Positions 54,551 to 63,524 of a stretch of DNA of 64,000 bases are shown here, one piece after another. Below the pieces are notes generated by a model. That model did no database searches. It worked only from the letters and a program-made list of their open reading frames with translations, and had not been told where the DNA came from. The translations under genes and the position numbers were made by a program. The stretch is from Mycobacterium sp. 852002-51057_SCH5723018 (GTDB lineage Bacteria > Actinomycetota > Actinomycetes > Mycobacteriales > Mycobacteriaceae), in NCBI RefSeq assembly GCF_001667035.1, contig NZ_LZIR01000035.1, forward strand, positions 21,516-85,515, given 5' to 3'. Each line of letters starts with the position of its first letter. Positions within the stretch are counted from its first letter, which is position 1.

Positions 54551-56440
54551 TTAACCCCGGGCCTTGGCCCGCGACCGGCTGCGGGCCCGGCCGGTGGCGT
54601 CCAGCTCGACCTTGCGGACGCGCACGATCTCCGGGGTCACCTCGACGCATTCGTCTTGCGCGCAGAACTCCATGGCGCGCTCCAGGTCGAGCTCGAGCGG
54701 CTTGGCCAACGTCTCCATCACGTCCGCGGTCGACGACCGCATGTTGGTCAGCTTCTTTTCGCGGGTGACATTGATATCGAGATCCTCTGGGCGCGGGTTG
54801 ATCCCGACCACCATGCCCTCGTAGGTGTCCTGGCCGGGCTCGACGAAGAACTGGCCCCGGTCGGCGAGCTGAATCAGCGCGAACGGCGTGATGGTGCCGG
54901 ACCGGTCCGAGACCAGCGACCCGGTGTGGCGGGAGCGGATCTCCCCCGCCCACGGCCGGTAGCCGTCGAACACGGCGTTGGCGATCCCGGTGCCGCGCGT
55001 GATGGTGAGGAAATCGGTGCGGAAGCCGATCAGGCCGCGGCTGGGCACGATAAAGTCCATCCGGACCCAGCCGGCCGCGTGGTTGGTCATTTCCTCCATG
55101 CGGCCCTTGCGGGCGGCCATCAGCTGGGTGATCGCGCCGACGAACTCTTCGGGGCAGTCGATCGTCATTGCCTCGAACGGCTCGTGCAGCTTTCCGTCGA
55201 TGGTGCGGGTCACCACCTGCGGCTTGCCGACCGTGAGCTCGAACCCCTCGCGGCGCATCTGTTCGACGAGGACGGCGAGCGCGAGTTCGCCGCGGCCCTG
55301 GACCTCCCAGGCGTCCGGACGGCCGATGTCGACCACGCGGATCGAGACGTTGCCGACCAGCTCCTGATCCAGCCGGCTGCGCACCATCCGCGCGGTCAGC
55401 TTGTGGCCCGACACCTTGCCGGCCAGCGGCGAGGTGTTGGTGCCGATCGTCACCGAGATCGCCGGCTCGTCGACGGTGATCCGGGGCAGCGCGTGAGCGT
55501 GGTCGGGATCGGCCAGCGTGTCGCCGATCATGATCTCGGGCAGCCCGGCCACCGCCACGATGTCGCCGGCGACCGCCTCGTCGGTGGCGCTGCGCTCGAC
55601 CCCTTCGGTCGCGAGTAGCTCGGTGATCTTGGCGCTGGTGATGACGGGCAGCCCGTCGACCTCGCGCATCCAGGCAACCTGCTGGCCTTTTCGCAGTTTG
55701 CCGTTGTAGATGCGGATCAGGGCGAGCCGTCCGAGGAAGGCCGACGCGTCGAGGTTGGTCACCAGCGCCTGCAGCGGCGCCTCGGGGTCCCCCGTCGGCG
55801 CCGGGATGTGCTCCATCAGCACGTCGAACAACGGGTCCAGGTTGTCGCCGGCGGGCACCTCGCCGTCGGCCGGCTGGGTGGTGCAGGCCACGCCGGCCCG
55901 ACCGGAGGCGTACAGCGTCGGCAGGCCCAGCGCGTGCTCGGCCGCGGCTGCGGCCTCGTCGTCGAGATCCGATGCGACGTCCAGCAGCAGGTCGTGGCTG
56001 GCCTCGACCACCTCGGCGATGCGCGCGTCGGGCCGGTCGGTCTTGTTGACGACCAGGATCACCGGAAGGTGGGCGCCCAGCGCCTTGCGGAGCACGAACC
56101 GCGTCTGCGGCAACGGCCCCTCGGACGCGTCGACCAGCAGCAGCACCCCGTCCACCATGGACAGCCCACGCTCCACCTCACCGCCGAAGTCGGCGTGCCC
56201 GGGAGTGTCGATGACATTGATGACCGTGACGCTCCCATCCGGGTTGTGGCGATGCACCGCGGTGTTCTTGGCCAGGATGGTGATGCCCTTTTCCTTCTCG
56301 AGGTCACCGCTGTCCATGATGCGTTCCAGGGTGTCGTCACCGCGGTGGTGCAACGCGCCGGACTGCCGCAGCATCGCGTCGACCAGGGTGGTTTTACCGT
56401 GGTCGACGTGGGCGACGATGGCGACGTTGCGAAATGGCAC
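54551..56440 (-). CDS. typA: Ribosome-associated GTPase TypA/BipA
   Basis: This 629-aa translational GTPase has the P-loop AHVDHGKTT at residues 10-18, [18 protein letters not shown] and the BipA C-terminal domain ([11 protein letters not shown]). GTG 56440 gives the family length; a CAGAAT box 7 nt upstream suggests a leaderless mRNA. In M. tuberculosis narGHJI lie directly upstream of it; here only a narI end remains. Confidence 0.94.
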   Translation of the reverse strand: MPFRNVAIVAHVDHGKTTLVDAMLRQSGALHHRGDDTLERIMDSGDLEKEKGITILAKNTAVHRHNPDGSVTVINVIDTPGHADFGGEVERGLSMVDGVLLLVDASEGPLPQTRFVLRKALGAHLPVILVVNKTDRPDARIAEVVEASHDLLLDVASDLDDEAAAAAEHALGLPTLYASGRAGVACTTQPADGEVPAGDNLDPLFDVLMEHIPAPTGDPEAPLQALVTNLDASAFLGRLALIRIYNGKLRKGQQVAWMREVDGLPVITSAKITELLATEGVERSATDEAVAGDIVAVAGLPEIMIGDTLADPDHAHALPRITVDEPAISVTIGTNTSPLAGKVSGHKLTARMVRSRLDQELVGNVSIRVVDIGRPDAWEVQGRGELALAVLVEQMRREGFELTVGKPQVVTRTIDGKLHEPFEAMTIDCPEEFVGAITQLMAARKGRMEEMTNHAAGWVRMDFIVPSRGLIGFRTDFLTITRGTGIANAVFDGYRPWAGEIRSRHTGSLVSDRSGTITPFALIQLADRGQFFVEPGQDTYEGMVVGINPRPEDLDINVTREKKLTNMRSSTADVMETLAKPLELDLERAMEFCAQDECVEVTPEIVRVRKVELDATGRARSRSRAKARG

Positions 56441-56579
56441 GTCGGTGATTCTGGCAGCGGGGACCACGGATAGCGAACTGGGCTGTTGAGCCGGCTCCCC
56501 CGCGGTCACCGTGAACGCATGGCGGCCCCGCTCGGCGTGTCGTGACCCTATGGGCACACCCAACGCTCGACGGGCCGCC

Positions 56580-56857
56580 TCACCAGCCGCGGCGGCGCGG
56601 TGCCGAGCCGATCAATTCGTGCTTGTCCGCCACGTCGCGGGTGCGGTACACGATGTAGGGCCGGAACAGGTAGGCCACCGGGGCGCTGAACGCGTGCACT
56701 AGCCGGGTGAACGGCCACAGCGCGAATAGTGCCAGCGCGATCGCCACGTGTATGTGGTAGTAGAACGCGGCGAGGGCCATCAGGTCGCCGCGCGGGTCGA
56801 GGATCCAGATCGACGGAACCAGACCGACAGCGCTGTAGGTGCCGCTTATGGGCCCGC
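56580..56857 (-). pseudogene. narI: Relic of nitrate reductase gamma subunit NarI
   Basis: The frame encodes about 75 residues of NarI C-terminus: IWILDPRGDLMALAAFYYHI, a last membrane helix (VAIALALFALWPFTRLVHAF) and SAPVAYLFRPYIVYRTR down to a natural stop. All of narG, narH, narJ and the rest of narI are absent. It lies between typA and mutT2, exactly the place of the M. tuberculosis narGHJI operon. The deletion end is near 56820-56860, next to or within the mutT2 stop region. Confidence 0.82.
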
Positions 56858-57250
56858 TCAGAGCGCCCGAGCAAGATCCGCCAGCCACCCGCGATCGGCG
56901 GGCACCCAGTCGACGTCGTGCAGTTCTGCCGCCGTCACCCAGCGCAGCGCCCGGTGGTCATGCGGGTGCGGTTTGCCGCGCAGCAGCCGTACCCGGTACG
57001 CGCGCAGCGTCATCGATCCGTTCAGCGCAATGTCACCGCCCAGGCGGTCGCCCACCGCTACGTCGCCGACCTGCAACCCCAGCTCCTCGGCCAGCTCGCG
57101 GGCCAGCGCGCCGCGCTCAGTCTCGCCGGGCCCGACCTTGCCGCCGGGAAGTTCCCAGCGCCCGGCCAACTCCGGGGGCCGGATCCGTTGGGCCACCAAG
57201 AGCGCGTCGCCACTGATGACGGCACCGGCGACGACGATCTGGGTCGGCAT
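56858..57250 (-). CDS. mutT2: Nudix hydrolase MutT2
   Basis: This 130-aa Nudix enzyme cleans the nucleotide pool (dCTP/5-methyl-dCTP and oxidised nucleotides). The Nudix box GGKVGPGETERGALARELAE, continuing ELGL, is complete. ATG 57250 (MPTQIVVAGAVISG) has a TACCGT box 8 nt upstream; the frame further upstream enters the IS relic. Its divergent neighbour in M. tuberculosis, the pterin dehydratase, has been pushed 3.8 kb away by the island. Confidence 0.92.
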   Translation of the reverse strand: MPTQIVVAGAVISGDALLVAQRIRPPELAGRWELPGGKVGPGETERGALARELAEELGLQVGDVAVGDRLGGDIALNGSMTLRAYRVRLLRGKPHPHDHRALRWVTAAELHDVDWVPADRGWLADLARAL

Positions 57251-57258
57251 GGCCTGTG

Positions 57259-57280
57259 ACGGTATACCGCCGGGGTATGG
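57259..57280. promoter_or_regulatory. Old mutT2/PCD divergent promoter and left island repeat
   Basis: TACCGT on the minus strand (57259-57264) serves mutT2. The next 16 bases (57265-57280) repeat 61036-61051 at 15 of 16 positions, including the ATGG that starts the pterin dehydratase at the other end. Together 57259-57270 form ACGGTATACCGC, one base from a perfect palindrome. Confidence 0.65.
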
Positions 57281-57566
57281 ACGCACTGGCATGCCGCCGC
57301 GTACTCGGCCGGCGTGCGGTAGCCCAGCGCCGAGTGGTGGTGTCGATGGTTGGGATCATCCTTGAAGTCGCCTATGGCGACGCATGCCTCGAACAGGGTG
57401 TTCCAGTGGTTGCGGTGAAGGCACTCGTCCCGAAGCCGGTTGTTGAACGATTCGATGTAACCGTTGTTCCCCGATGGCGGCCGGAATGTAGAGCATTCCG
57501 AGCTTGACGTTGCGGAACCGTTGCAGCGCTTGAGAAATGAACTCGCCATGGGTGCTGGTCAAGGAT
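57281..57566 (-). mobile_element. IS3-family transposase relic
   Basis: Two pieces of an IS3-type OrfB integrase core lie in different frames: HGEFISQALQRFRN.KLGMLYIP (about 57463-57555) and NNGYIESFNNRLRDECL..HSALGYRTPAEYAA (about 57285-57468), with the final catalytic Glu region present. Frameshift and truncation at both ends make it inactive. It abuts the left direct repeat. Confidence 0.8.
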
Positions 57567-58253
57567 TTATAGGGGCGTGACAATCATGGGCGCGAGGTAG
57601 GTCTGCACGTAGTCCCGGGTTTCGTCGAGCGTGGCGAGCTTGATCCCGGTGTGGGGAGTGACGACGAACGACAGTGTGAGTCGGGTATGCAGTTCGGCGG
57701 CGGTGCGGAGGTGACGCTCTTGGCGGGCGGTCGTTTCTTGATCCCCGTAAAGGTCGGTTCGTAGCTGCGCGGCTGTGTAATCGATGGCGAAATCGAGGAT
57801 GGCTCCGGCATCGATGGTCAGGCTGGGCAGGATCGCTTCTGGTTCGGTGCGTAGCAACTTCTTCAGCAGAGTGTGCTCGCGCAGGAACGTCACGGTAAAT
57901 AGCGTGCCGTAAACCAGGCGGTCTTCGACAGTCTTAGCGTGCGCGCGGGCTTGGGCGATGCCGTCGAGGTATCGGAAGGCTTCGGCCAGGACCATCGCGT
58001 CGATGAGCACGTCTTTGGTGGGGAACCGGCGATAGAGAGTGGCCCGGCCCACACCGCTTCGGCGGGCCACGTCTTCCATGGTGGTGCGCCGGATGCCGAT
58101 GAGTTCGGCCTGCTCAAGAGTGGCGTCGAGGATCCGGGTGGTAATCGCGTCGGGTTCGCGGACACGCGCCAAAACAGCTGGATCGGGTTGGGCTAGTCGC
58201 CGCACGAAGTCCGCTGTTCGCGTCGATGCCACCGAACCTCCTGCCCTCAACAT
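57567..58253 (-). CDS. TetR-family regulator of the inserted P450 island
   Basis: This 228-aa protein has the helix-turn-helix TTMEDVARRSGVGRATLYRRFP and a TetR-type ligand domain. ATG 58253 is chosen because the longer frame covers the promoter region. It is divergent from the P450 gene (112 nt), which it probably represses. Codon third positions are less GC-biased than in the core genes, a sign of transfer. Confidence 0.83.
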   Translation of the reverse strand: MLRAGGSVASTRTADFVRRLAQPDPAVLARVREPDAITTRILDATLEQAELIGIRRTTMEDVARRSGVGRATLYRRFPTKDVLIDAMVLAEAFRYLDGIAQARAHAKTVEDRLVYGTLFTVTFLREHTLLKKLLRTEPEAILPSLTIDAGAILDFAIDYTAAQLRTDLYGDQETTARQERHLRTAAELHTRLTLSFVVTPHTGIKLATLDETRDYVQTYLAPMIVTPL

Positions 58254-58365
58254 GGGACCCGCAGTAGCGTAACATCGGCACATGTGAGACATTGTGCGTC
58301 TTATCGTATCGTTCGTCTCGCTGAGCATCACGATAGCCCTCACGGGATGACTAGAAGGGGGATTC
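58254..58365. promoter_or_regulatory. Divergent TetR-P450 control region
   Basis: AT-richer region with a perfect CACATGTG palindrome at 58279-58286 (candidate TetR site) and a TATCGT box at 58302-58307 in the P450 direction. The P450 start has a GAAGGGGG ribosome site. Confidence 0.4.
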
Positions 58366-59673
58366 ATGGATATCGGATTGTGGACGCGATGGTTGGTGAT
58401 GCACGGTGTGCCGCGGACATTCATGACGATCCGGGCACGCCGCGGCGACCCTCTGGCTAGCCTCATCGCCAGTCACGGGCACGGTATCGATCCCTACCCC
58501 TTGACCGAGCAGCTCCGTACCCGTGGGCCGTTGGTGCGCACCCCGTTTGCGTGGGCCAGCGCCGACCATGGTGTGTGTCGGGAGGTGCTGCGCGACAAAC
58601 GCTTCGGCGTCTCGACACCGGCGGACAGGTGGGCTCCAGGCCCACTGCGCAAGGTACTCACGCACACCAACCCTGGAGTGGCCAATCCAGTGGAACCGCC
58701 CGCTATGGTCATGGTGAATCATCCCGATCACACTCGGTACCGGCAGCTGGTGGCTCAAAGCTTCACCCCGCGCGCAATCGACACCCTCGATGCCCGGGTC
58801 AGTGAAGTGACCCATGAACTTATCGATCAACTCGCCACCAAACCACGGCCGGACCTTATCGCCGATTTCGCCGCTCAGCTGCCCGTCGCGATAATCGCCG
58901 AGATCCTCGGCCTACCCGCTGATACTCATCCGCAGCTCCTGGAATGGGGTCGCTGCGGGGCACCGCTCCTGGATATCGGGATCGGCTGGCGAACCTACCG
59001 ACGCGCCATCGATGAATTGCGCGGTGTCGACGGTTACCTCAGCGACCGCTTTAGCCAGATTCGCGCAGAAAGCTTCGGTGACACCCCGTTCCGTCGGATG
59101 GCCGCGGATAATTCCATGATTGACCGTGAGCTGTACTCCAACGCCGCTCTACTTATTGGGGCCGGCTTTGAGACCACGGTGAACCTCATCGGCAATGGCA
59201 TCGTGCAGTTACTCGACCATCCAGAACAGCTTGCCCGCCTGCGCGCGGACCCGGACTTGTGGTCAGGGGCGATCGAGGAAATCCTGCGGTTCGACAGCCC
59301 CGTCCAGCTAACCGCCCGCACGGCGCTCTGCGCCGTGGAGATCGCCGGGCAGCGGCTGCGGGCCGGCGAGACAGTCGCTCTGCTGCTAGGCGGCGCCAAC
59401 CGGGACCCCAACGTATTCAGCGACCCCAACCGCTTCGACATCACCCGCCCCAACGCCCGCGAGCATCTCGCATTCGCCTCTGGAGTGCACGCTTGCCTGG
59501 GCGCCGCCCTCGCCCGCATCGAAGGCGCCACCGCATTGCAAAGCCTCTTCGCGGCCTATCCCGGCCTGCACCTCACCGAATCACCCAGCCGTCGCGGACT
59601 GGTCAACCTGCACGGTTACTCATGTCTGCCAGCCCGGTTAGGCAGCCGAACACGATCCACCGCCGAACTGTAG
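58366..59673 (+). CDS. Cytochrome P450 of the inserted island
   Basis: This 435-aa P450 has the I-helix motif IGAGFETTVN, EEILR (ExxR) and the haem loop FASGVHACLGAALAR. It differs from the P450 at 16392 and has a longer N terminus (MDIGLWTRWLVMHGVPRTFM). The partner redox proteins are not adjacent. Context suggests a TetR-controlled oxidation of a foreign hydrophobic compound. Confidence 0.9.
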   Translation: MDIGLWTRWLVMHGVPRTFMTIRARRGDPLASLIASHGHGIDPYPLTEQLRTRGPLVRTPFAWASADHGVCREVLRDKRFGVSTPADRWAPGPLRKVLTHTNPGVANPVEPPAMVMVNHPDHTRYRQLVAQSFTPRAIDTLDARVSEVTHELIDQLATKPRPDLIADFAAQLPVAIIAEILGLPADTHPQLLEWGRCGAPLLDIGIGWRTYRRAIDELRGVDGYLSDRFSQIRAESFGDTPFRRMAADNSMIDRELYSNAALLIGAGFETTVNLIGNGIVQLLDHPEQLARLRADPDLWSGAIEEILRFDSPVQLTARTALCAVEIAGQRLRAGETVALLLGGANRDPNVFSDPNRFDITRPNAREHLAFASGVHACLGAALARIEGATALQSLFAAYPGLHLTESPSRRGLVNLHGYSCLPARLGSRTRSTAEL

Positions 59674-59888
59674 CGCCCAAATGCCACCACCATCCGGCCG
59701 AAATGCCATCGATCGCGGCATCTGGGATGACGCAAGACGGCCACCGCCCGCACAGCCATCAGAGGGGCTGCTCTACGACCGCACCCCATCGCCCCACTTG
59801 CCGAACTCCCGCCCGACAACGACACCACGCTGATCCCGACCTCGCTCAGGCTGACCACACCGAGCACCACGATCTGGAGGTAAAACCA
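59674..59888. other. Gap between the island P450 and membrane protein genes
   Basis: No supported gene in 215 nt. A CTGGAGGT ribosome site ends it. The gap is too long for tight coupling, so the membrane gene may have its own promoter. Confidence 0.35.
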
Positions 59889-60773
59889 ATGGTCCAAGTA
59901 GACGTCTTCTGGTCCTACGCGATCGGCGCCGGCTTCGCGATGGCGGCGACCCGTCAAATCGCTCGCGCCGGCCGCACCGAACCCGCGTCCGGCCCGGTGC
60001 CCAACCGCTGGCGCCGATTCAGCTCACCGCATCGATCCGTCACTCTGCTGTATTGCGCGGTGCTGTTCGCCGCGAGCGGGATCTACCTGTTGTGGGCGTT
60101 CCCCGACTGGGAAACCATGCAAGTCGCCACCGACCACGCATCGATACCGGCCTGGCTGGTGACGATCTTCGCCATCACCAACGTTACTCAAGGACTGCTC
60201 GGCTACTGGGTGGCCGAGCGGCTCATCCTCGCCGGACATCACTATGCGGCGTTCCTGCAAGTCTGCCTTGGTTACTTCGCCATGTTCTTCATTCTCGTTC
60301 ACGGCTGGGACGGCCGGGGCTATCAGCGCTTCTTCTCCGCCGATAAGGAAACGTTCCAGTCCTGGCCGGCCGATCCGTCCTTAGTCGAGGCACTAGGCAG
60401 AATCGGTCGTTGGCTCACCTCCCCGGTCGCGTTGACCTTGGCCGCCATGACCGTCATCGTCATCGTCTTGTTGTGGATCATGCTCGACTCCATGCGGGAG
60501 GGATATCGCTCCGCCGGCGTGGACGAGCCACGCACGCTGGTCCTGTTGGCTGCGATGCTCACCACGGTCTTCGGGGTGTGCGTTCTCTCAGCGATCCTGG
60601 CCAGTGCGCTTGTCCACCTCATGGGATGGTTCATTGGCATACCCCTGGCCGCGGTAGCGATCTGGATCGGCGCCGTGTGGCCACGAACCGGCGTCGTTTA
60701 TCGACTCTATGGGCTTCTCCGGCTCGTCGATGCCCGGCCCGCGTTGGCACAGCCCGTCGCGGCGACGACCTGA
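59889..60773 (+). CDS. Integral membrane protein of unknown function
   Basis: This 294-aa protein has about seven hydrophobic helices (for example SVTLLYCAVLFAASGIYLLW and VTIFAITNVTQGLLGYWVAE) and no recognised domain. ATG 59889 has a good GGAGG ribosome site; the open frame upstream overlaps the P450. It is paired with P450 genes by position only; it may be a small transporter or membrane partner. Confidence 0.7.
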   Translation: MVQVDVFWSYAIGAGFAMAATRQIARAGRTEPASGPVPNRWRRFSSPHRSVTLLYCAVLFAASGIYLLWAFPDWETMQVATDHASIPAWLVTIFAITNVTQGLLGYWVAERLILAGHHYAAFLQVCLGYFAMFFILVHGWDGRGYQRFFSADKETFQSWPADPSLVEALGRIGRWLTSPVALTLAAMTVIVIVLLWIMLDSMREGYRSAGVDEPRTLVLLAAMLTTVFGVCVLSAILASALVHLMGWFIGIPLAAVAIWIGAVWPRTGVVYRLYGLLRLVDARPALAQPVAATT

Positions 60774-61035
60774 TACGTCATCACTGACAAAGCGCTGGGG
60801 CTTTTGGCGGCGGAAGCGGCCGGTGGTAGTGCCGAGCTGAGCCAGGTAGACGAGCCGCTCGGCAGTGATGGAGCGTTCCACACGGCGCCCTTGGGCCGGT
60901 TGAACTCCCACCAGTCCTCCTGGAGCCTGACCGCGAATCCGCAAGCCCGGCAGGGCTTGTCGGTAGGTCGCGGTAACCGGCAGGGCGCGCTTGACTTGGT
61001 CACACCTAGCACACGCACGCTGGTTACCCCTGGCG
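60774..61035 (-). other. Right end of the island, possible gene relic
   Basis: Minus-strand stretches read like protein in two frames (KPCRACGFAVRLQEDWWEFN, then ERSITAERLVYLAQL), suggesting a frameshifted remnant of an unknown gene. No intact gene is supported. Confidence 0.3.
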
Positions 61036-61051
61036 TACCGTCGGGGTATGG
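61036..61051 (+). repeat. Right direct repeat of the island, with the PCD promoter
   Basis: These 16 bases match 57265-57280 at 15 positions. They include the TACCGT -10 box (61036-61041), 6 nt of spacer and the ATGG start of the pterin dehydratase, so the working copy of promoter and start lies at this end. Confidence 0.7.
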
Positions 61052-61332
61052 CTGTGTTATCGGATGAGGAAGTGGACGCCGCACTGCCCGACCTCAACGG
61101 ATGGGAGCGGTCCGGCGGTGCCCTGCGCCGGTCGATCAAGTTCCCGACGTTTCTCGACGGCATCGACGCCGTGCGCCGGGTGGCCGAGCATGCCGAGAGC
61201 AAGGATCACCATCCTGACATCGATATCCGTTGGCGGACAGTGACTTTCGCGCTGGTCACGCATTCCGAGGGCGGGATTACCAAGAACGACATCGCGATGG
61301 CGCGCGACATCGACGGCATCGTCGGCGGTTAA
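61048..61332 (+). CDS. Pterin-4a-carbinolamine dehydratase
   Basis: This 94-aa protein (the Rv1159A homologue) dehydrates 4a-hydroxy-tetrahydropterin, recycling the pterin cofactor. The family motif [15 protein letters not shown] is intact. Length equals that of M. tuberculosis. It starts at ATG 61048, six bases after TACCGT. Its end overlaps the convergent pimE by 4 nt. Confidence 0.93.
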   Translation: MAVLSDEEVDAALPDLNGWERSGGALRRSIKFPTFLDGIDAVRRVAEHAESKDHHPDIDIRWRTVTFALVTHSEGGITKNDIAMARDIDGIVGG

Positions 61333-62630
61333 GCCACCGATTCGGCATCGGCGCGGTTGCCGGTGGCGGCGATCCAGATCAGCGTGGCCACCGCGGCCAC
61401 GATGTAGACCAGCCCGGCCCACGCCAGGTACCACGGTCGGCCCAGCTGCCAGATGGTCGGTTGGGCAAAGCTGAGCAACCACGGCACGCCGATGATGGTG
61501 AGCGCCAGCCAGCCCCAACCCACGACCCGCGCTCCGGGGCGCTCGCGTGGCGGCCCGTGAATCGCCCAGATCATCAACGGCACCAGCCACACCCAGTGGT
61601 GGGTCCACGAAATCGGCGAGAACAGCAACCCGAATATCTCGACCACCAGCAACTTGCCGAGGCGGTCCGGCTCGTCCAGCGCCCGCCACGCCAGGACGGC
61701 CAGCACGGCGGTGACGGCGATGGCGCCCACCACGAGGGGGCCGAAGCCGGCGTCGTGGCCCAGGATCCGCGAAATGCCGCCGCGCCAAGACTGATTGAAC
61801 GACGTGGCGACCGGACCGACCCGGTGCGCGTCGCCCAACAGGTCGGTGAAGTAGTAGCGCGTCTGGTCGCCGACGATGAAGGCCGACACCGCGACGGTGC
61901 CGAGGAACACGACGACGGACCACGCCGCGGCGCCCCACCGCCGGACGCCGAGGAAATAGACCCCGGAGATCGCCGGCGTCAGCTTGATTCCGGCCGCCAC
62001 GCCGACCAGCAGGCCCGATAGCCACCAGCGTGTGGAGTAGACCGCCCACAGCACCGCGAGCATGAGCAACACGTTGATCTGCCCGTAGTCGAAGGTGCTG
62101 CGCAACGGCTCGATCCAGATGGTGATCGCGGTCCACAGCATCGCGACGCGGTGACCGGCGCCGGCGGGCACGCCCGTCAAGCGCTGGCTGAGCCGGACCG
62201 CGCCGTACAGCGCGGCCATCGTCGCAACCTGCCACACGAACGCGACCACCCCGAACGGCAGCAGGTGCAGCGGGTAGAAGACGACGGCCGCAAACGGCGG
62301 GTAGGTGAACGGCAGCGGGAAGTCCGGCGTCTGGTCGGCGTAGACGTAGCTGTACAGGGTGCCGGGATGGTCGAGGGCGGCGGCGCCGCCGAGGTAGACG
62401 TGCAGGTCGACGAAGTTGGCCCCGTTGGGCGCCAGGTACGTCCAGGCCAGTCGCGCGGCCACGCTGGCGATCAGCAGCAGCGGCGCGGCCGCGTGGAGCC
62501 GACTCGCGAGCCGCCCTGTTGGGGATGCCGTCGGCGCGGCTGTGCCTTCAAGGGTGGGGTCTATCTGCCCGACTTTAGCGAGCGGGGCGTCGGCCCGGTC
62601 ACCGCAGTCACTCGTATCGGTAACGATCAA
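61329..62630 (-). CDS. pimE: Polyprenol-phosphate-mannose-dependent mannosyltransferase PimE
   Basis: This 433-aa GT-C glycosyltransferase adds the fifth mannose (alpha-1,2) to Ac1PIM4 on the outer side of the membrane. The catalytic Asp is in [11 protein letters not shown] (Asp75 here), with many membrane helices and [13 protein letters not shown]. The start appears to be TTG 62628-62630; no ATG or GTG is in frame near the conserved part, so the exact start is uncertain. Confidence 0.92.
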   Translation of the reverse strand: MIVTDTSDCGDRADAPLAKVGQIDPTLEGTAAPTASPTGRLASRLHAAAPLLLIASVAARLAWTYLAPNGANFVDLHVYLGGAAALDHPGTLYSYVYADQTPDFPLPFTYPPFAAVVFYPLHLLPFGVVAFVWQVATMAALYGAVRLSQRLTGVPAGAGHRVAMLWTAITIWIEPLRSTFDYGQINVLLMLAVLWAVYSTRWWLSGLLVGVAAGIKLTPAISGVYFLGVRRWGAAAWSVVVFLGTVAVSAFIVGDQTRYYFTDLLGDAHRVGPVATSFNQSWRGGISRILGHDAGFGPLVVGAIAVTAVLAVLAWRALDEPDRLGKLLVVEIFGLLFSPISWTHHWVWLVPLMIWAIHGPPRERPGARVVGWGWLALTIIGVPWLLSFAQPTIWQLGRPWYLAWAGLVYIVAAVATLIWIAATGNRADAESVA

Positions 62631-62714
62631 ATAAATGCCACACGTGTCACTTGAGTCACTTCAGTATCAAAGTAGCTTCGGGCTGGGACCTGTCATCGAC
62701 AACCAGGGAGAGTC

Positions 62715-63479
62715 ATGCCAACCATTTGGACCTATCTGCGTGCAACCGCCGTCGTGGTCGGTTCGTCCGCAGCGCTACTGACGGGCGGAATCGCCCACGC
62801 CGACCCCGTGCCGGCTCCGCCGGTGCCGAACATTCCGCAACAGCTGATCAGTTCGGCGGCCAACGCACCGCAAATCCTGCAGAACCTCGCCACGGCCCTT
62901 GGCGCCAGCCCGCCGGCGGCGCCGGCGGCTCCCGGCATCAGCTTCCCGGGGATGCCCTCGGCGGCTTCGCCGGTGTCGCCTCAGGCATCGGTTCCGTCGA
63001 TTCCGGGGCTCACCCCGCCCGCCGCGCCGGCGGCCCCGGCGGCAACAACGCCGGGCATCCCGGGGCTCGGCTCGATTCCGGGGCTTACCCCGCCCGCCGC
63101 GCCCGCGGCCCCGGCGGCAACAACGCCGGGCATCCCGGGGCTCGGCTCCATCCCGGGCTTGACACAGCAGGCGCCGGCGGCGGCGGCCGCCGCCCCGGCC
63201 GCCCCGGCCGCTCCGACGATTCCGGGGCTGCCCGCCATCCCGGGGCTTTCGGCACCGGCGGCCCCCGCCGCGCCGGCCGCCCCGCAGATCCCGCAGGCCA
63301 AGGTGGACATGCCTGCGCTGCCGTCCAACCTGCCGGTCAGTGTGCCCGCGCAGCTGACGCTTCCGCAGGATCTGCAGGCACTGACCGGGGGGCAGGCTCC
63401 CGCGGCACCGACCGCGCCGGCGCCGGCCGCACCGGCGCTCACCAACCCGATGTCGCCGCTGCTTTCGGCCATTCCCTGA
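62715..63479 (+). CDS. Secreted Ala/Pro-rich protein (Rv1158c-like)
   Basis: This 254-aa protein has a signal peptide (cut near AHA-DP) and a low-complexity mature part of Ala, Pro, Gly and Ile with IPGL motifs, including a 25-residue direct repeat. It is the Rv1158c homologue, of unknown function, probably in the cell wall. A GGGAG ribosome site precedes the ATG. Confidence 0.85.
   Translation: MPTIWTYLRATAVVVGSSAALLTGGIAHADPVPAPPVPNIPQQLISSAANAPQILQNLATALGASPPAAPAAPGISFPGMPSAASPVSPQASVPSIPGLTPPAAPAAPAATTPGIPGLGSIPGLTPPAAPAAPAATTPGIPGLGSIPGLTQQAPAAAAAAPAAPAAPTIPGLPAIPGLSAPAAPAAPAAPQIPQAKVDMPALPSNLPVSVPAQLTLPQDLQALTGGQAPAAPTAPAPAAPALTNPMSPLLSAIP
62997..63146 (+). repeat. 75-bp tandem repeat, two copies
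   Basis: Bases 62997-63071 and 63072-63146 are near-identical copies (period 75 nt, 25 codons, core SIPGLTPPAAPAAPAATTPG). Copy number can vary without frame change. Confidence 0.85.
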
Positions 63480-63524
63480 GCACACCGTTAGACAGCAAAC
63501 CGACAACCTAGACCGGAGGACACC

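Noticed and set aside
57058..57549. 163-codon frame joining transposase and mutT2 antiframe
   Set aside because: Only its first half resembles a transposase and that is frameshifted; the rest is an alternative frame of mutT2.
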